Assembly (NCBI GenBank): GCA_003169735.1
Contig: PNAP01000081.1
Coordinates: forward strand, 1 to 54,180
DNA: 54,180 bases
Source of the DNA: Chloroflexota bacterium
GTDB lineage: Bacteria; Chloroflexota; Limnocylindria; Limnocylindrales; CSP1-4
Direction of reading: 5' to 3'
In this document: one piece after another, positions 24,747-37,800 of the stretch
How the letters are laid out: every line of letters begins with the position of its first letter
How positions within the stretch are numbered: the stretch's first letter is position 1
The notes under the pieces: model-generated
What the model saw: only the letters and a program-made list of their open reading frames with translations
What the model was told of the DNA's origin: nothing
Databases searched by the model: none
Position numbers and translations under genes: made by a program

Positions 24747-25417
24747 CGGGCATCCAGCGAATAGCCGACGCCCCGCACCGTGCGCAGCGAGCGGCTTCGC
24801 CCGAGGTTCTCCAGCTTGCGTCTCAGGTAGTGGACGTAGAGGTCGACCACGTTCGAGTAGACATCGGGGTCGGCGCCCCACACCGCATCCAGGATCTGGT
24901 GCCGCGACACGACCTGGCTCTGGTTGCGGATGAGGTAGCCGAGCAGCGCGTACTCACGGGCCGAGAGGTCCTCGCTTCGCTCACCGACCGTGACGCGATG
25001 CCGCAATGGGTCGAGTTCGATGTCGCCGGCCGCCAGCCGCTCGGTGGCGACTTCGCGGGGCCGCCGGGCGAGGGCGCGGATCCGAGCCAGGAGTTCGCTG
25101 AAGGCGAACGGCTTGACGAGGTAGTCGTCGGCGCCGGCCTCGAGGCCGCCCACCCGTTGGTCGACCGTGCCGAGCGCCGTCAGCATCAGCACCGGCGTCT
25201 GGTCGTTGCGGGACCGCAGGACGCGCACGACATCGAGGCCGTCGATGCCCGGCATCATCCGGTCAAGGACGATGACGTCGAAGGTGCCGCCCGCCGCCGC
25301 CAGGAGCGCCTCGACGCCGTCCTTCGCCGACTCGACCGAGCAGCGTTCAGCGGTCAGGACGCGCCGGATGGCGGCCGCCATCTTCGGCTCGTCCTCGGCG
25401 AGGAGGACTCTGATCAT
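24743..25417 (-). CDS. OmpR-family response regulator
   Basis: A 224-aa transcription factor paired with the kinase. The receiver domain has the acidic pair Glu8-Asp9-Glu10, phosphoacceptor Asp52 (VIVLDRMMPGIDG), and Lys in DDYLVKPFAFSELL. The C-terminal winged helix follows (LSAREYALLGYLIRNQSQVVSR, VVDLYVHYLRRKLE). It is divergent from the small membrane protein/apbE operon across a 142-bp region, so that operon is the likely target. Confidence 0.94.
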   Translation of the reverse strand: MIRVLLAEDEPKMAAAIRRVLTAERCSVESAKDGVEALLAAAGGTFDVIVLDRMMPGIDGLDVVRVLRSRNDQTPVLMLTALGTVDQRVGGLEAGADDYLVKPFAFSELLARIRALARRPREVATERLAAGDIELDPLRHRVTVGERSEDLSAREYALLGYLIRNQSQVVSRHQILDAVWGADPDVYSNVVDLYVHYLRRKLENLGRSRSLRTVRGVGYSLDAR

Positions 25418-25423
25418 GACCCC

Positions 25424-25452
25424 ATCGTGTTCGCCGCGCGACGGGTTGGCAA
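25424..25452 (-). promoter_or_regulatory. Promoter of the two-component genes
   Basis: On the minus strand TTGCCA (25452-25447) and CACGAT (25429-25424) are 17 bp apart, and the -10 box ends exactly 6 nt before the ATG at 25417. This implies a leaderless or near-leaderless transcript. Confidence 0.45.
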
Positions 25453-25559
25453 CGGCCGAACGGCCTTTGTTGGAGAAGTCTCACGTGGCTCACAGCCCTG
25501 ACCAACTGATGCTTGCGACGCTCTTTGCCTCGACCCGATCCACAGCAAGGAGTCTCCCG

Positions 25560-25904
25560 ATGGTCCATCGCATCGCCCTTCTGATCGCCGGCGTCGCGGC
25601 CGTTTCGGTGCTCGTCATCGGCATCGTCGCGGCCGGTAACGGCCCGTCCAAGGTGACCACCGCCGACGCGGCCACAGCCGCGCCGCAGACCGCGGCCGCG
25701 CCGGCCGTCAAGACCCAGACCGACACGGTCTACGTGCGGCCGGCGCCTCCCCCGCAGGTCATCCACGTGACCAAGCAGGACATGCCAGCCGCGACCGCGC
25801 CAGCCCCGAAGACGGTCGTCGTCACCCGCACCGCCCATAGCGGCGAGCACGAACGCGGCGACGGTGGCCATGGCGGCGGCCACCAACCGGGCGGGGACGA
25901 CTGA
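25560..25904 (+). CDS. Small membrane-anchored protein with His-rich tail
   Basis: A 114-aa protein. ATG 25560 has AAGGAG 7 nt upstream. One N-terminal helix (ALLIAGVAAVSVLVIGIVAA) is followed by an Ala/Thr/Pro-rich outside part with TVYVRPAPPPQVIHVTKQD and APAPKTVVVTRTA. The tail (HSGEHERGDGGHGGGHQPGG) is rich in His, Gly and acidic residues and may bind metal. No known family recognised. It shares layout and the PAP[KR]xVVV element with the next gene, so the two look paralogous. It is the first gene of an operon with apbE and a haem protein. Confidence 0.75.
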   Translation: MVHRIALLIAGVAAVSVLVIGIVAAGNGPSKVTTADAATAAPQTAAAPAVKTQTDTVYVRPAPPPQVIHVTKQDMPAATAPAPKTVVVTRTAHSGEHERGDGGHGGGHQPGGDD

Positions 25905-26284
25905 TGGCCGGCGAGGAACCGACCTGGCAAGACGAACCGGTCCGGCGCCGGCCGGACCCTCGACCGATGCGGCTGACGCTCGGCATGGGTGCTGTCGCGG
26001 CGGTCAGCGTGATGGCCGCCGGCATGATCCGCTTTCCGCCGGCCAAACCGACCAGCACGGACGTCGTGACCGAACCGGCGGCGCCACAGGCACAGACCGT
26101 CGAGGTCCACCACATCGTCCAGTACCTCCACCTCAAGCCCGGGCAGCAGGCGCCTCTCGGGGCCACCGTCATCGACGCCAACGCTCCGGCGCCACGCGTC
26201 GTGGTCAGCCACGTCGCCGCGCCGCCTGGCCCGGCACCCACACCGCGGGTGATCGTCAAGACCCACCAGTCAGGCCACCCATGA
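25904..26284 (+). CDS. Small membrane-anchored protein, paralogue of its neighbour
   Basis: A 126-aa protein starting at an ATG that shares one base with the previous stop. A charged N-terminus (about 22 residues with many Arg/Pro) precedes a single helix (LTLGMGAVAAVSVMAAGMI). The outside part is Pro/Val-rich with VEVHHIVQYLHLKPGQ and APAPRVVVSHVAAPPG. Several His residues could bind metal or haem, but no CxxCH is present. There is no FMN-binding domain motif, so it is not an obvious ApbE substrate. Function unknown; context suggests a part in extracytoplasmic electron transfer or metal handling. Confidence 0.72.
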   Translation: MAGEEPTWQDEPVRRRPDPRPMRLTLGMGAVAAVSVMAAGMIRFPPAKPTSTDVVTEPAAPQAQTVEVHHIVQYLHLKPGQQAPLGATVIDANAPAPRVVVSHVAAPPGPAPTPRVIVKTHQSGHP

Positions 26285-27243
26285 TCGGCGGCGTGGGGGT
26301 CACCGAGCTCGACCGCCGCTCCCGTTGCGGCCCGTCGATGGGTGGCCGCCTCGAGATCCACATCGCGTGCCCGCCCGAGAGCGTCGATCGGGCACAGCGG
26401 GACGCCGACCTCGTGTGGCAGCGCGTCGAGGCCTGGGCAGCGCGGCTGACGCGGTTCGATGCCGCCTCGGACCTCAGTCGACTGAACGCCGGCAGGGCGT
26501 GCCGGGTCTCGCTGCGGCCGACGCTCGCGGCCGTCCTGGCCTGGGCGGACCGCGCCGGCGAGATCTCGGATGGCATCGTCGATGTGGGCATGCTCGACGC
26601 GCGGCTGGCGGCCGAGGCCGGCGCTGACCGAGGGCCCGACGCCGATACCGGGGACCGCGCGACGCTCGAACAGCGCGGCTGGCACCTCGAGCGTCACCCT
26701 CGCGGCGCGTGGCTCCAGCGCACGGCCGCCCTGCACCTCGACCTCGATGGCGTGGCCAAAGGGTGGCTGGCCGATCGGGCACTGGCCAGGCTCGGCCGGC
26801 ATCGCGGTGCCATCGTCGATGCCGACGGAGATATCGCGCTGCACGCCGGCCGCGAGGTCGAGTGGCTGGTCGGTGTCGCCGATCCGCGGGAGCCGGACGC
26901 TCCCGACCTGGCGACCTTCCGCGTCGGTGGGGAGGGCATGGCCGTGACGTCCGGCATCGCCACGTCGGGAACCACCGTGCACCGCTGGCGGCACCAGGAC
27001 GGAGCGACTGCGCACCATCTCATCGATCCGCGGACGCGCCGCCCCGCGCTGACCGACGTCGTCCAAGCCACCGTCCTTGCGTCGTCGGCGCGGGCCGCCG
27101 AGGTCTACGCCAAATCGGCCGTCATCGTCGGCTCGCAGGAGGGATTCGGGCTGCTCGAGCGCGCGCGGGTCGACGCCGCGGTGCTGCTGCTGGGGTCCGG
27201 CGAGGTGCTGGCACTCCCCCAGACGTTGCGGTGGTTGGCGTGA
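26281..27243 (+). CDS. ApbE-family FAD:protein FMN transferase
   Basis: A 320-aa enzyme that attaches FMN covalently to Thr/Ser of target proteins outside the cytoplasm. Family motifs: GGRLEIHIAC at the start, RFDAASDLSRLNA, LDLDGVAKGWLADRAL near residue 156, AVTSGIATSG and HHLIDPRTRRPA near residue 245. The N-terminus shows no clear signal peptide or lipobox when started at ATG 26281, which is unusual for an exported ApbE; it overlaps the previous stop as ATGA. No FMN-binding target protein is encoded nearby. It lies directly before a ferric-reductase-like membrane protein. Confidence 0.88.
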   Translation: MIGGVGVTELDRRSRCGPSMGGRLEIHIACPPESVDRAQRDADLVWQRVEAWAARLTRFDAASDLSRLNAGRACRVSLRPTLAAVLAWADRAGEISDGIVDVGMLDARLAAEAGADRGPDADTGDRATLEQRGWHLERHPRGAWLQRTAALHLDLDGVAKGWLADRALARLGRHRGAIVDADGDIALHAGREVEWLVGVADPREPDAPDLATFRVGGEGMAVTSGIATSGTTVHRWRHQDGATAHHLIDPRTRRPALTDVVQATVLASSARAAEVYAKSAVIVGSQEGFGLLERARVDAAVLLLGSGEVLALPQTLRWLA

Positions 27244-27977
27244 TGTCTGCGTGGCTCGATCCGCGGACTCGACCACTGCGCTGGGGCCTGTTCCTGATCG
27301 GCATCGCCATCGTCCTCGTCCTGACCGGGCCCGAGGCGTATCGAACCGTCGCCATGTGGCTCCATCGCGAGCAGTCGATGCTGCCGTGGTACGCGACCCG
27401 GTTGTTCGCGTTCCTGTCCTATTTCGCGCTCGCCGGCTCGGTCATCTATGGGCTGATGCTCTCGTCGAAGCTGCTCGACCGCATCACGCACCGCAGCGTC
27501 TCGTTCACGCTCCACCAGGACCTGGCCTCGATCGGCCTTGGGCTGGGCATCGTCCACGCCGCGCTGCTGACCCTGGACGGGTCCGTGCCGTACTCGCTGA
27601 CCGATCTCCTCGTCCCGTTCGCCGGTCCGTACCGACCGCTGTGGGTGGGCATCGGGCAGCTCGCCGGATACCTGACCCTGGTCATCGTGCTCAGCTACTC
27701 CGTCCGCCGGCGGATCGGGCTGCGCGCCTGGCGGACGCTCCATTACGCGACCTTCCTGATCTTCGTCGGATCGACCGTCCACGGCCTCATGTCGGGCACG
27801 GACACGTCAGCGCCCTGGGCGTTCTGGAGTTACCTCGGCGCGTCGGGCATCGTCGCCTTCCTGTTCGCGTATCGGGTGATGAGCGTTGCGCCGGGCGCCC
27901 GTCGTTTCGACTTGGCGCACCTGCGCCGCGTTCGGCCGTCAACGGAGGTTGCCGCCTTCTACCGCGACGAGCGCTGA
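27243..27977 (+). CDS. Ferric-reductase-like transmembrane haem protein
   Basis: A 244-aa membrane protein with six helices, resembling the ferric reductase/MsrQ (YedZ) domain. Two His pairs on helices 3 and 5 would hold two b haems: His91-x13-His105 (HQDLASIGLGLGIVH) and His167-x12-His180 (HYATFLIFVGSTVH). It lacks the FAD/NAD(P)H-binding reductase domain of full NOX/FRE enzymes, so it probably moves electrons across the membrane between quinone or a partner and an outside acceptor. The ATG shares one base with the apbE stop. ApbE plus such a haem protein is a known pairing in flavinylated electron-transfer systems. Confidence 0.87.
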   Translation: MSAWLDPRTRPLRWGLFLIGIAIVLVLTGPEAYRTVAMWLHREQSMLPWYATRLFAFLSYFALAGSVIYGLMLSSKLLDRITHRSVSFTLHQDLASIGLGLGIVHAALLTLDGSVPYSLTDLLVPFAGPYRPLWVGIGQLAGYLTLVIVLSYSVRRRIGLRAWRTLHYATFLIFVGSTVHGLMSGTDTSAPWAFWSYLGASGIVAFLFAYRVMSVAPGARRFDLAHLRRVRPSTEVAAFYRDER

Positions 27978-28112
27978 GGGGCGCGATTCGGCGGCCGAAC
28001 GAGCATCACCAAGCGGTTCCCATCCCCGGTACCATCGCCGATACGGGTCGCTCCCCATCGGACGGGAAGTGGCCCCATCGGCATGCCCGGAAGCAGGCGG
28101 GAACGAGCGCAC

Positions 28113-28798
28113 GTGAAGATCGTCGTCGGGCTGGGCAATCCCGGCCGTCAATACGACCAGACCCGGCACAACGTCGGCTGGATGGTGCTCGACCGCATCG
28201 CGGATCGGGCCGGTTGGAGCGGGCGCGGCAAGACGCGCGACGCGGCCTCGGTGGCGCGCGGGCGGGTCGGCGACCTCGATCTCGTGCTGGTCAAGCCGAC
28301 CACGTACATGAACCTCTCCGGCGAGGCGGTCCGGAAGGTGCTGGCGCGCGAGCATGCTCCGCTCGCCGACCTGCTGATCGTCCTTGATGACTTCGACCTG
28401 CCCTTCGGCCGGCTGCGCATGCGCGCTGAAGGGAGCGCGGGCACGCACAACGGGTTGCGATCCGTGGTCAGCGAACTCGGCACGCAGAAGATCGCGCGGC
28501 TGCGCGTGGGCATCGGGGCGCCGGCGCGCGATGCCATCGACCACGTCCTGACGCGCTTTGACGCCGCCGAGCGAGCGACCCTCGATCGTGTCCTCGACGC
28601 GGCGGCGGAGGCGGTCGAAGAATGGGCCAGGGAAGGGACCGCGCGCGCGGCTAATCGATGGAACCCGTGGCTGATCGAAGACGCCGCCCCGGTCGACGTC
28701 CCCACGGCCACGACGGACGCCTTGCCAGACGCATCCGGCATCGTCCGAACGCGGACCGGCTGGCGCCGCCTCCTCGGGCGCGGCGACGAGCCACGCAG

Positions 28799-28802
<4 letters not shown>
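28113..28802 (+). CDS. pth: Peptidyl-tRNA hydrolase
   Basis: Releases peptide from peptidyl-tRNA in the cytoplasm. GTG 28113 gives the standard start VKIVVGLGNPG; an in-frame ATG at 28083 would add ten residues without homology. Active-site residues are present: Asn9, His19 (TRHNVG), Asn67 (TYMNLSG), Asp93 (DDFDLPFG) and Asn113 (GTHNGLRS). At 229 aa it is about 35-40 residues longer than usual, with a charged C-terminal extension after residue 185. The stop overlaps the mfd start (GTGA), giving the well-known pth-mfd pair. Confidence 0.95.
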
Positions 28803-32443
<3,641 letters not shown>

Positions 32444-32672
32444 GCCGGCGCGCGCTCGCTCAGCGGGCACATCCGACGGGTTCCCGCGTAACCCACGCAA
32501 GGTTTGGTCGGAGATGAGTTTCGCCTCTTCCATGCCACGCTCGGATGCCGATCGAAGAGGGCGCGAGATCGGCCGCAGCGCGCTCGCAGTGGACGTCTTG
32601 CAAAGCCGGACGCCTCGTGCGCGTCGAATGTGCTCGCTCCGCGGACACACGTGAGGAGAGGAGGGCTGGTCG

Positions 32673-33269
32673 ATGGAGTTCCGTGAGGTCGTGCAGCGGC
32701 GACGCATGGTTCGGCATTTCGCCGATGAGCCGGTGTCGCGCGGGGTCTTGGAGCGCATCGCGGCCGTGGCTCAGCGCACGCCGAGTGCCGGATTCAGCCA
32801 GGGCCAGCGGCTGCTGATCGTCACGGATCCAGCGACGCGGCTCGAGATCGCGCGCATCTGCGGCGAGGAGGACATGGACGGGGCCGGCTACGACCGCTGG
32901 GTGAGCGAGTGCGCCGCTCTCTTCATCCCGTGCGTCAGCGAGGAGGTCTACCACCGTCGGTATCGCGAGGACGACAAGATCGACGAATCGGGCGCCGAGA
33001 TCGACTGGCCTGTGCCCTACTGGTGGATGGACATCGGCTGCACCGTGATGCTGCTACTGCTCGCAGCCGTTGACGAGGGCCTGGCCGCGGGTTTCGCGGG
33101 CGCCGATGCCGATGGCTACGTGAAGATGCGCTCCCTCCTCGGCATACCGGACGAGTTCTCGCCGGTCGGCGTCATCCCGGTCGGGCGGCCGCTGCCGGAC
33201 AAGCGCTCGCCGTCGCTGAAGCGTGGCTGGGTGCCGACCGACGAGTTCGCCCGCTGGGAGCGGTGGTAG
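32673..33269 (+). CDS. Nitroreductase-family flavoprotein
   Basis: A 198-aa FMN-dependent oxidoreductase. The N-terminal FREVVQRRRMVRHFADEPVSRG carries the FMN-phosphate Arg cluster, and AQRTPSAGFSQGQRLLIV is the usual second motif. LLLLAAVDEGLAAGFAG and the GIPDEFSPVGVIPVGRP ending are typical of the family. GAGGAGAGGAGGG lies 7 nt before the ATG. It seems to be transcribed alone. The 229-bp gap before it holds nothing recognisable. Substrates of such enzymes are broad, including nitroaromatics and quinones. Confidence 0.9.
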   Translation: MEFREVVQRRRMVRHFADEPVSRGVLERIAAVAQRTPSAGFSQGQRLLIVTDPATRLEIARICGEEDMDGAGYDRWVSECAALFIPCVSEEVYHRRYREDDKIDESGAEIDWPVPYWWMDIGCTVMLLLLAAVDEGLAAGFAGADADGYVKMRSLLGIPDEFSPVGVIPVGRPLPDKRSPSLKRGWVPTDEFARWERW

Positions 33270-33277
33270 GCCGATGC

Positions 33278-33640
33278 TCAGCGGTCTCGCGGTCGTCGCT
33301 CCGCGACGCGCTCGCGGACGATCCTGGTCACGAGTTCGTCGGGGATCGGCTTGTCCGGCTTGAAGCCGATGGTGCCCTTGGACAGCCGATAGCCGACGAG
33401 TTCGTCCGCGTGCACGGTCCGCGGCTCGCCGCCCGTGTAGAACGAGCAATCGTCCTTCGTCGCGCCGAAGCCGAGGAGGTAACGGCCGTCGATCCTGAAG
33501 CCGGGGATGCCGTACGCGATGGTCTCGGTGGCGTCCGGCGCCGCCGCCCGGATCTGGGCCCGGAGTCGCTCGAGCGCGGCGCGCTTGTCATCGGGCAGGG
33601 TGGCCAGGTACTCGTCGATCGTCGTCCAGGCCATCGTCAT
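33278..33640 (-). CDS. DUF1801/YdhG-like small protein
   Basis: A 120-aa protein of the DUF1801 (YdhG, frataxin-like fold) family: TIDEYLATLPDDKRAALERLRAQI, TIAYGIPGFRIDGRYLLGFGA and a C-terminal SKGTIGFKPDKPIPDELV. B. subtilis YdhG is proposed to be an iron chaperone; many relatives are uncharacterised. ATG 33640 overlaps the stop of the upstream phosphotransferase gene (ATGA), with GGAGG just before it. Convergent with the nitroreductase gene, 8 bp apart. Confidence 0.85.
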   Translation of the reverse strand: MTMAWTTIDEYLATLPDDKRAALERLRAQIRAAAPDATETIAYGIPGFRIDGRYLLGFGATKDDCSFYTGGEPRTVHADELVGYRLSKGTIGFKPDKPIPDELVTRIVRERVAERRPRDR

Positions 33641-34644
33641 CGGTCCTCCGTGTGTGGTGGTTCCCACGGCCGCTCGCCACGCTCGAGCCGCCGCAGGACC
33701 TCGTGCAGCTCCTCGACGGAACTCTGGAACCAGCCCAAGTATCGGGCCCTCGTCTCCGCCTCGACAGCCGAGTCAAGCATCGGCGCGAGCAGGCCCTCGA
33801 TCTCCTCGAAGTACCAGGTCAGGACATAGTGCCGCAGCGCGTCGATGTCGGGCTCATAGTTCGGTGCGGTGTCGCGGTATCGCTCGAGGAACCGAGTTGC
33901 GCGGTGCGGTTGGACGAGCTGGGTCCACGTGTCGCGCTCCCGCGGCGCCAGCATCAACTCGTCCCAATCGACGAGGTTGAGCCTACCGTCGGGTGCGATC
34001 ATCACGTTGTGGTGGGCGTCGTAGTGGGTGACGACCATCGGCAGTGCGCCGGCCAGGGCGCGTCGGCGCAGTGCGTCGCGCGCCTGACGGGCCTCGGCTT
34101 TGTCGCGCTCCAGCGTCGGTGCGATGAGGTCGAGCGTCTCGCGGGCGGCGAGGATGAGCGGGTCTGGCTCGGGCTGGACCAGGGCGGCCGCCACCACCGG
34201 CTCGGCTCGAGCCACCGCATCGATCTCGAACGTCTCGACCTGGCCGTCGACGTCGACCGCCGTCCCGTGGAGGGCGGCCAGAAGGTCGGCGAAGGGCTCG
34301 ACCGGGAAGTCGAACGAGACGAAGCCCGGGACGACCGCGTAGACCGCCAGGATGTGGTCGCCAAGGGGAAACGTCAGCGCGCCCGATCTGGTCGGGATCG
34401 GTGGACCCATCTGCGAGAAGCCGGCGCGCCAAAGTCGGTGCTGGATGGGAACCGCGCGTTCCAAGAGCCCGGAGTACCGCCCGATCGGCACGGCCTTGAC
34501 GAAGAAAGCGGCCTCGAGCGAGTGCGCGATCCAGGTCTGGGCGACGGTCCCGCGGGCCGCCGGCTCCAAGCTCTGGACCGCCATGCCGTATGTGTCTCGG
34601 AGGATGGATCGGACGTGAGAGGGATCGACGGTCCGCGGTGGCAC
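33637..34644 (-). CDS. Aminoglycoside-phosphotransferase-like kinase
   Basis: A 335-aa APH/choline-kinase family protein. The catalytic loop reads VVTHYDAHHNVMI (in place of HGDLHxxN; Asp and Asn are kept) and the metal-binding Asp is in LNLVDWDELML. The N-lobe is recognisable but divergent (TWIAHSLEAAFFVKAVP). Such proteins phosphorylate antibiotics, sugars, homoserine or other small molecules; the substrate is unknown. The GTG start at 34644 lies 7 nt after a TAGAGT box. It forms an operon with the DUF1801 gene. Confidence 0.82.
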   Translation of the reverse strand: MPPRTVDPSHVRSILRDTYGMAVQSLEPAARGTVAQTWIAHSLEAAFFVKAVPIGRYSGLLERAVPIQHRLWRAGFSQMGPPIPTRSGALTFPLGDHILAVYAVVPGFVSFDFPVEPFADLLAALHGTAVDVDGQVETFEIDAVARAEPVVAAALVQPEPDPLILAARETLDLIAPTLERDKAEARQARDALRRRALAGALPMVVTHYDAHHNVMIAPDGRLNLVDWDELMLAPRERDTWTQLVQPHRATRFLERYRDTAPNYEPDIDALRHYVLTWYFEEIEGLLAPMLDSAVEAETRARYLGWFQSSVEELHEVLRRLERGERPWEPPHTEDR

Positions 34645-34657
34645 GAAGCAGACTCTA
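34645..34657 (-). promoter_or_regulatory. -10 box of a probable leaderless promoter for the kinase gene
   Basis: On the minus strand TAGAGT (34657-34652) ends 7 nt before the GTG at 34644, with no ribosome site. Confidence 0.45.
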
Positions 34658-34813
34658 CCCGCGGTCCATCTTCGCGGGGCTCACTATCGCGCCGAATGGG
34701 CGAACCTGGACGGGCCGGTCGGCCCTTGCACGAGCGGTCCTGAAGAGCCACGATCGTGCTGCCCCGGTGAGTCGCCATGTCCCGCCATGGAGCCATCCAT
34801 GAGGAGTGCCTGC

Positions 34814-37800
34814 ATGTCCCGAACCCTCAGCACCGCCGTCTCCGCCGCGCTCGTTGCCGGTCTTCTCCTCGTCGTCAGCGCACCACTCGCGACCGCATCC
34901 AGCACTACCGCCGGTGTCTCGGTCGACGTACCCAGCACGGCCGTGCCGGGACTCACCTTGACGGTGACGGTGCGTTTGCCGGCTGGTGTCGCGGCGGTCG
35001 ATGGCCGCGTCCTGTTCCAGCGGTCGGCCGCCGAACTGCTCGGCGTGGCACCGCTCGGCGGGGGCACGGCCTTCATGCCCGTGGTCATCAACGGTGGCGC
35101 CGCCTTCGGCGCCTACGGCCTTACCAGCACGGCCACAGCGACCATGCTGCGCCTGGTGCTGGTCCCCCACCAGGCCGGGCAGCTCCAGCTGCGCGTGGTC
35201 ATCGACTCGGCGGCCGATCGACTCGGCCAGCGGCTTTCCCTGACCGACACCGAGCACGCGGCCAGCGTCGGCGTGGCGGATAGTGCGATCGTCCGGCCAG
35301 CCCCGGCATCGACCGGCCATCCCACGCCGACCGCCAGCGCCGGTCCGCTGCGCGCGCTCGACGCGACCGGTCGCATCGACAAACGCGACCTCGACATCGC
35401 CCGCGCCGACTGGGAGACCCAGCGGGCGCTCGGCGCGACCTGCGGCGCGGGTCTCGCGGCCGATGCCAACGGTGACGGCTGTGTCGACATCGTCGACGTC
35501 CAGGCCATCCTCGCCCATCAGGGACTCTCGGTCGCTGGCGGCACGTCGATCAGCGCCGCGAACCCGGTTCCCCAGACCTACACGGTCACGAGCACCGCTG
35601 ACACACCCGACGCCAACCCCGGCGACGGCACATGCGCCGATTCCCAGGGTCGGTGCACCCTGCGCGCGGCGATGACCAGCGCTGACTATCACGGCGGTTT
35701 CGACACGATCGCTTTCCGACTGCCCGGCACTGCGCCGGTGACGATCCAGCTGACCAGCGCCTTGCCGATCATCACGTCGATGTCAGGTGGCGTCCTCATC
35801 GACGGTTATACGCAGCCGGGCAGCTCGGTCAACACCCAGACGTTCGGCTCCAACGCCATCCCGGGCGTGGAACTCCGCGGCAACGGCCCGGGTGCCAGCG
35901 AAGTCGGGATCCGCATCACGAGCGCGAAGAACACCATCCGCGGCATGGCCATCGACAACGTCTGGCGAGGCCTCTATCTGGACGGTTCGAACGCTCACGG
36001 CAATCGCATCGTCGGCAACTGGTTCGGCTTCGCTCGCGACGGCTCGCTCGCCGCCGCCGGCCAGTACGGCATCCTCATCAACACCGGCGCCAACCACAAC
36101 TTCATCGGCAGTGCCGCACCGGGCGACCGGAACGTCGACGGCAACTGGACGACGGCCATCGACAACTACGGCACGGGCGTCGAGGCCAACACCATCCAGG
36201 GCAACCTGCTCTGCATCCGGCCGGGCGGCGGCAGCACCGGCGGCGGCAGCGCCACGTGCGGCACCGGCATCGATCACAACTTCGGGCCCAAGGACTCCGT
36301 CATCGGTGGCCCAGGCGCCGGCGAGGGCAACGTCATCGGCCCAACGACGCTCCAGGGCATCGAGTTCTCGCACGGCTGGAACCCTGCCGACCACACCTCG
36401 ACGACCACCTGGCAGATCAACGGTCACCAGGTCATCGGGAACTGGGTCGGGTTCCGTGCCGACGGACGCTATGACGTCAACTACCGGTCCGGCCTGAACT
36501 TCTCCAACAGTGACAACGGGCAGGGCATCAACGTCTATGACGGCGTCTATGACAACCTTGTCAAAGGCAACTACATCGCCGCAGCCTATGACGGCATCCA
36601 GCTGTCGTCGCCCATCGCCCAGCGCAACACGGTCGAGGGCAACACGATCGGTGTCTCGCCGCAGGGCCAGACTGCGCCCTTGGGACGGTGGGGCATCGTG
36701 GTCCGCTGGGGCACCAAGTACGACGTGATCCTGGGCAACACGATCCGCAATGCGGCCGCGGGCGGCATCGGCCTGATCACCACGAATAACACCGGCACGG
36801 CGACTTCTCCGGCCTACAACATCACGATCAGCCAGAACATCATCACCGACACGAGCGGTCCGGCGATCTACCTCCAGCCGGCGCAGTCCGACCCGACCCA
36901 GGGCGCGAACGCGCTGGTGGCCGCGCCGGTCGTCACCTCGGCCACGACCACCCGCGTCCGCGGCACCGCCACTGCCGGAGCGACCGTCGAGGTCTATCGG
37001 GCGTCACGACCGGCCGGCCAGGCGGGACTGCCGACCGCCTACCTCGGTTCTGCGCTCGCCGCTTCGGACCGGACCTGGAGCCTCGCGCTCACGCTGGCTG
37101 CCACGGACCTCGTCACGGCACTCCAGATCCGGTCCGACAAGAACACGTCCGGCCTGGCCTCCAACGTGGCTGTCGGTGGCGCGCCGCCTCCCGCTTCCGG
37201 TGACCTGATCGCCAGTGACGACTTCCAGCGCAGCGTCTCCGCCGGGTGGGGCACTGCGACGCTGGGCGGTAACTGGGCGCTGACGGGACCCGCCGCCGAC
37301 TTCTCCGTTACCGGCGGGACGGGCCACATCTCCGTCGTGGCCGGCCAGTCCCGTGAGGCACGGCTGGCCGTCGGCACCGCTGACGTCAGCGTCACCGGCC
37401 GGGTCACCTTCGATCGGCTGCCCGCCGCCGGCAATGACTACGTCTATCTGCTGGCCCGCGCCAACGGCACGACCGCCTATCGGGCCGCGATCCGTGTCGC
37501 GCCGAACGGCGCCGTCTTCGTCCAACTCAAACGAGCCATCAACGGCGCGGAGTCGAACATCGCCGGTGAGGTGCCCGTGGCCGGCCTGACCGCGTCGGCT
37601 GGATCGCAACTCGCCTTCCGCTTCGACGTCGTCGGCACGCAGCTCAAGCTGCGCGTCTGGGATGCCGCCGGGGCGGACCCGGGAACGTGGCAGACCACCG
37701 CTACCGACTCGACCGCGGGACTCGCCGTCGCAGGCGCCGCGGGGCTGCGCGTCTACGTCGGCGCGAACGTCCCGAACGGCCCGGTGACCTTCTCGTTCGA

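Noticed and set aside
25560-26284. FMN-binding domain proteins as ApbE targets
   Set aside because: Neither small protein shows the flavinylation motif or enough length for that domain; kept as unknown proteins.
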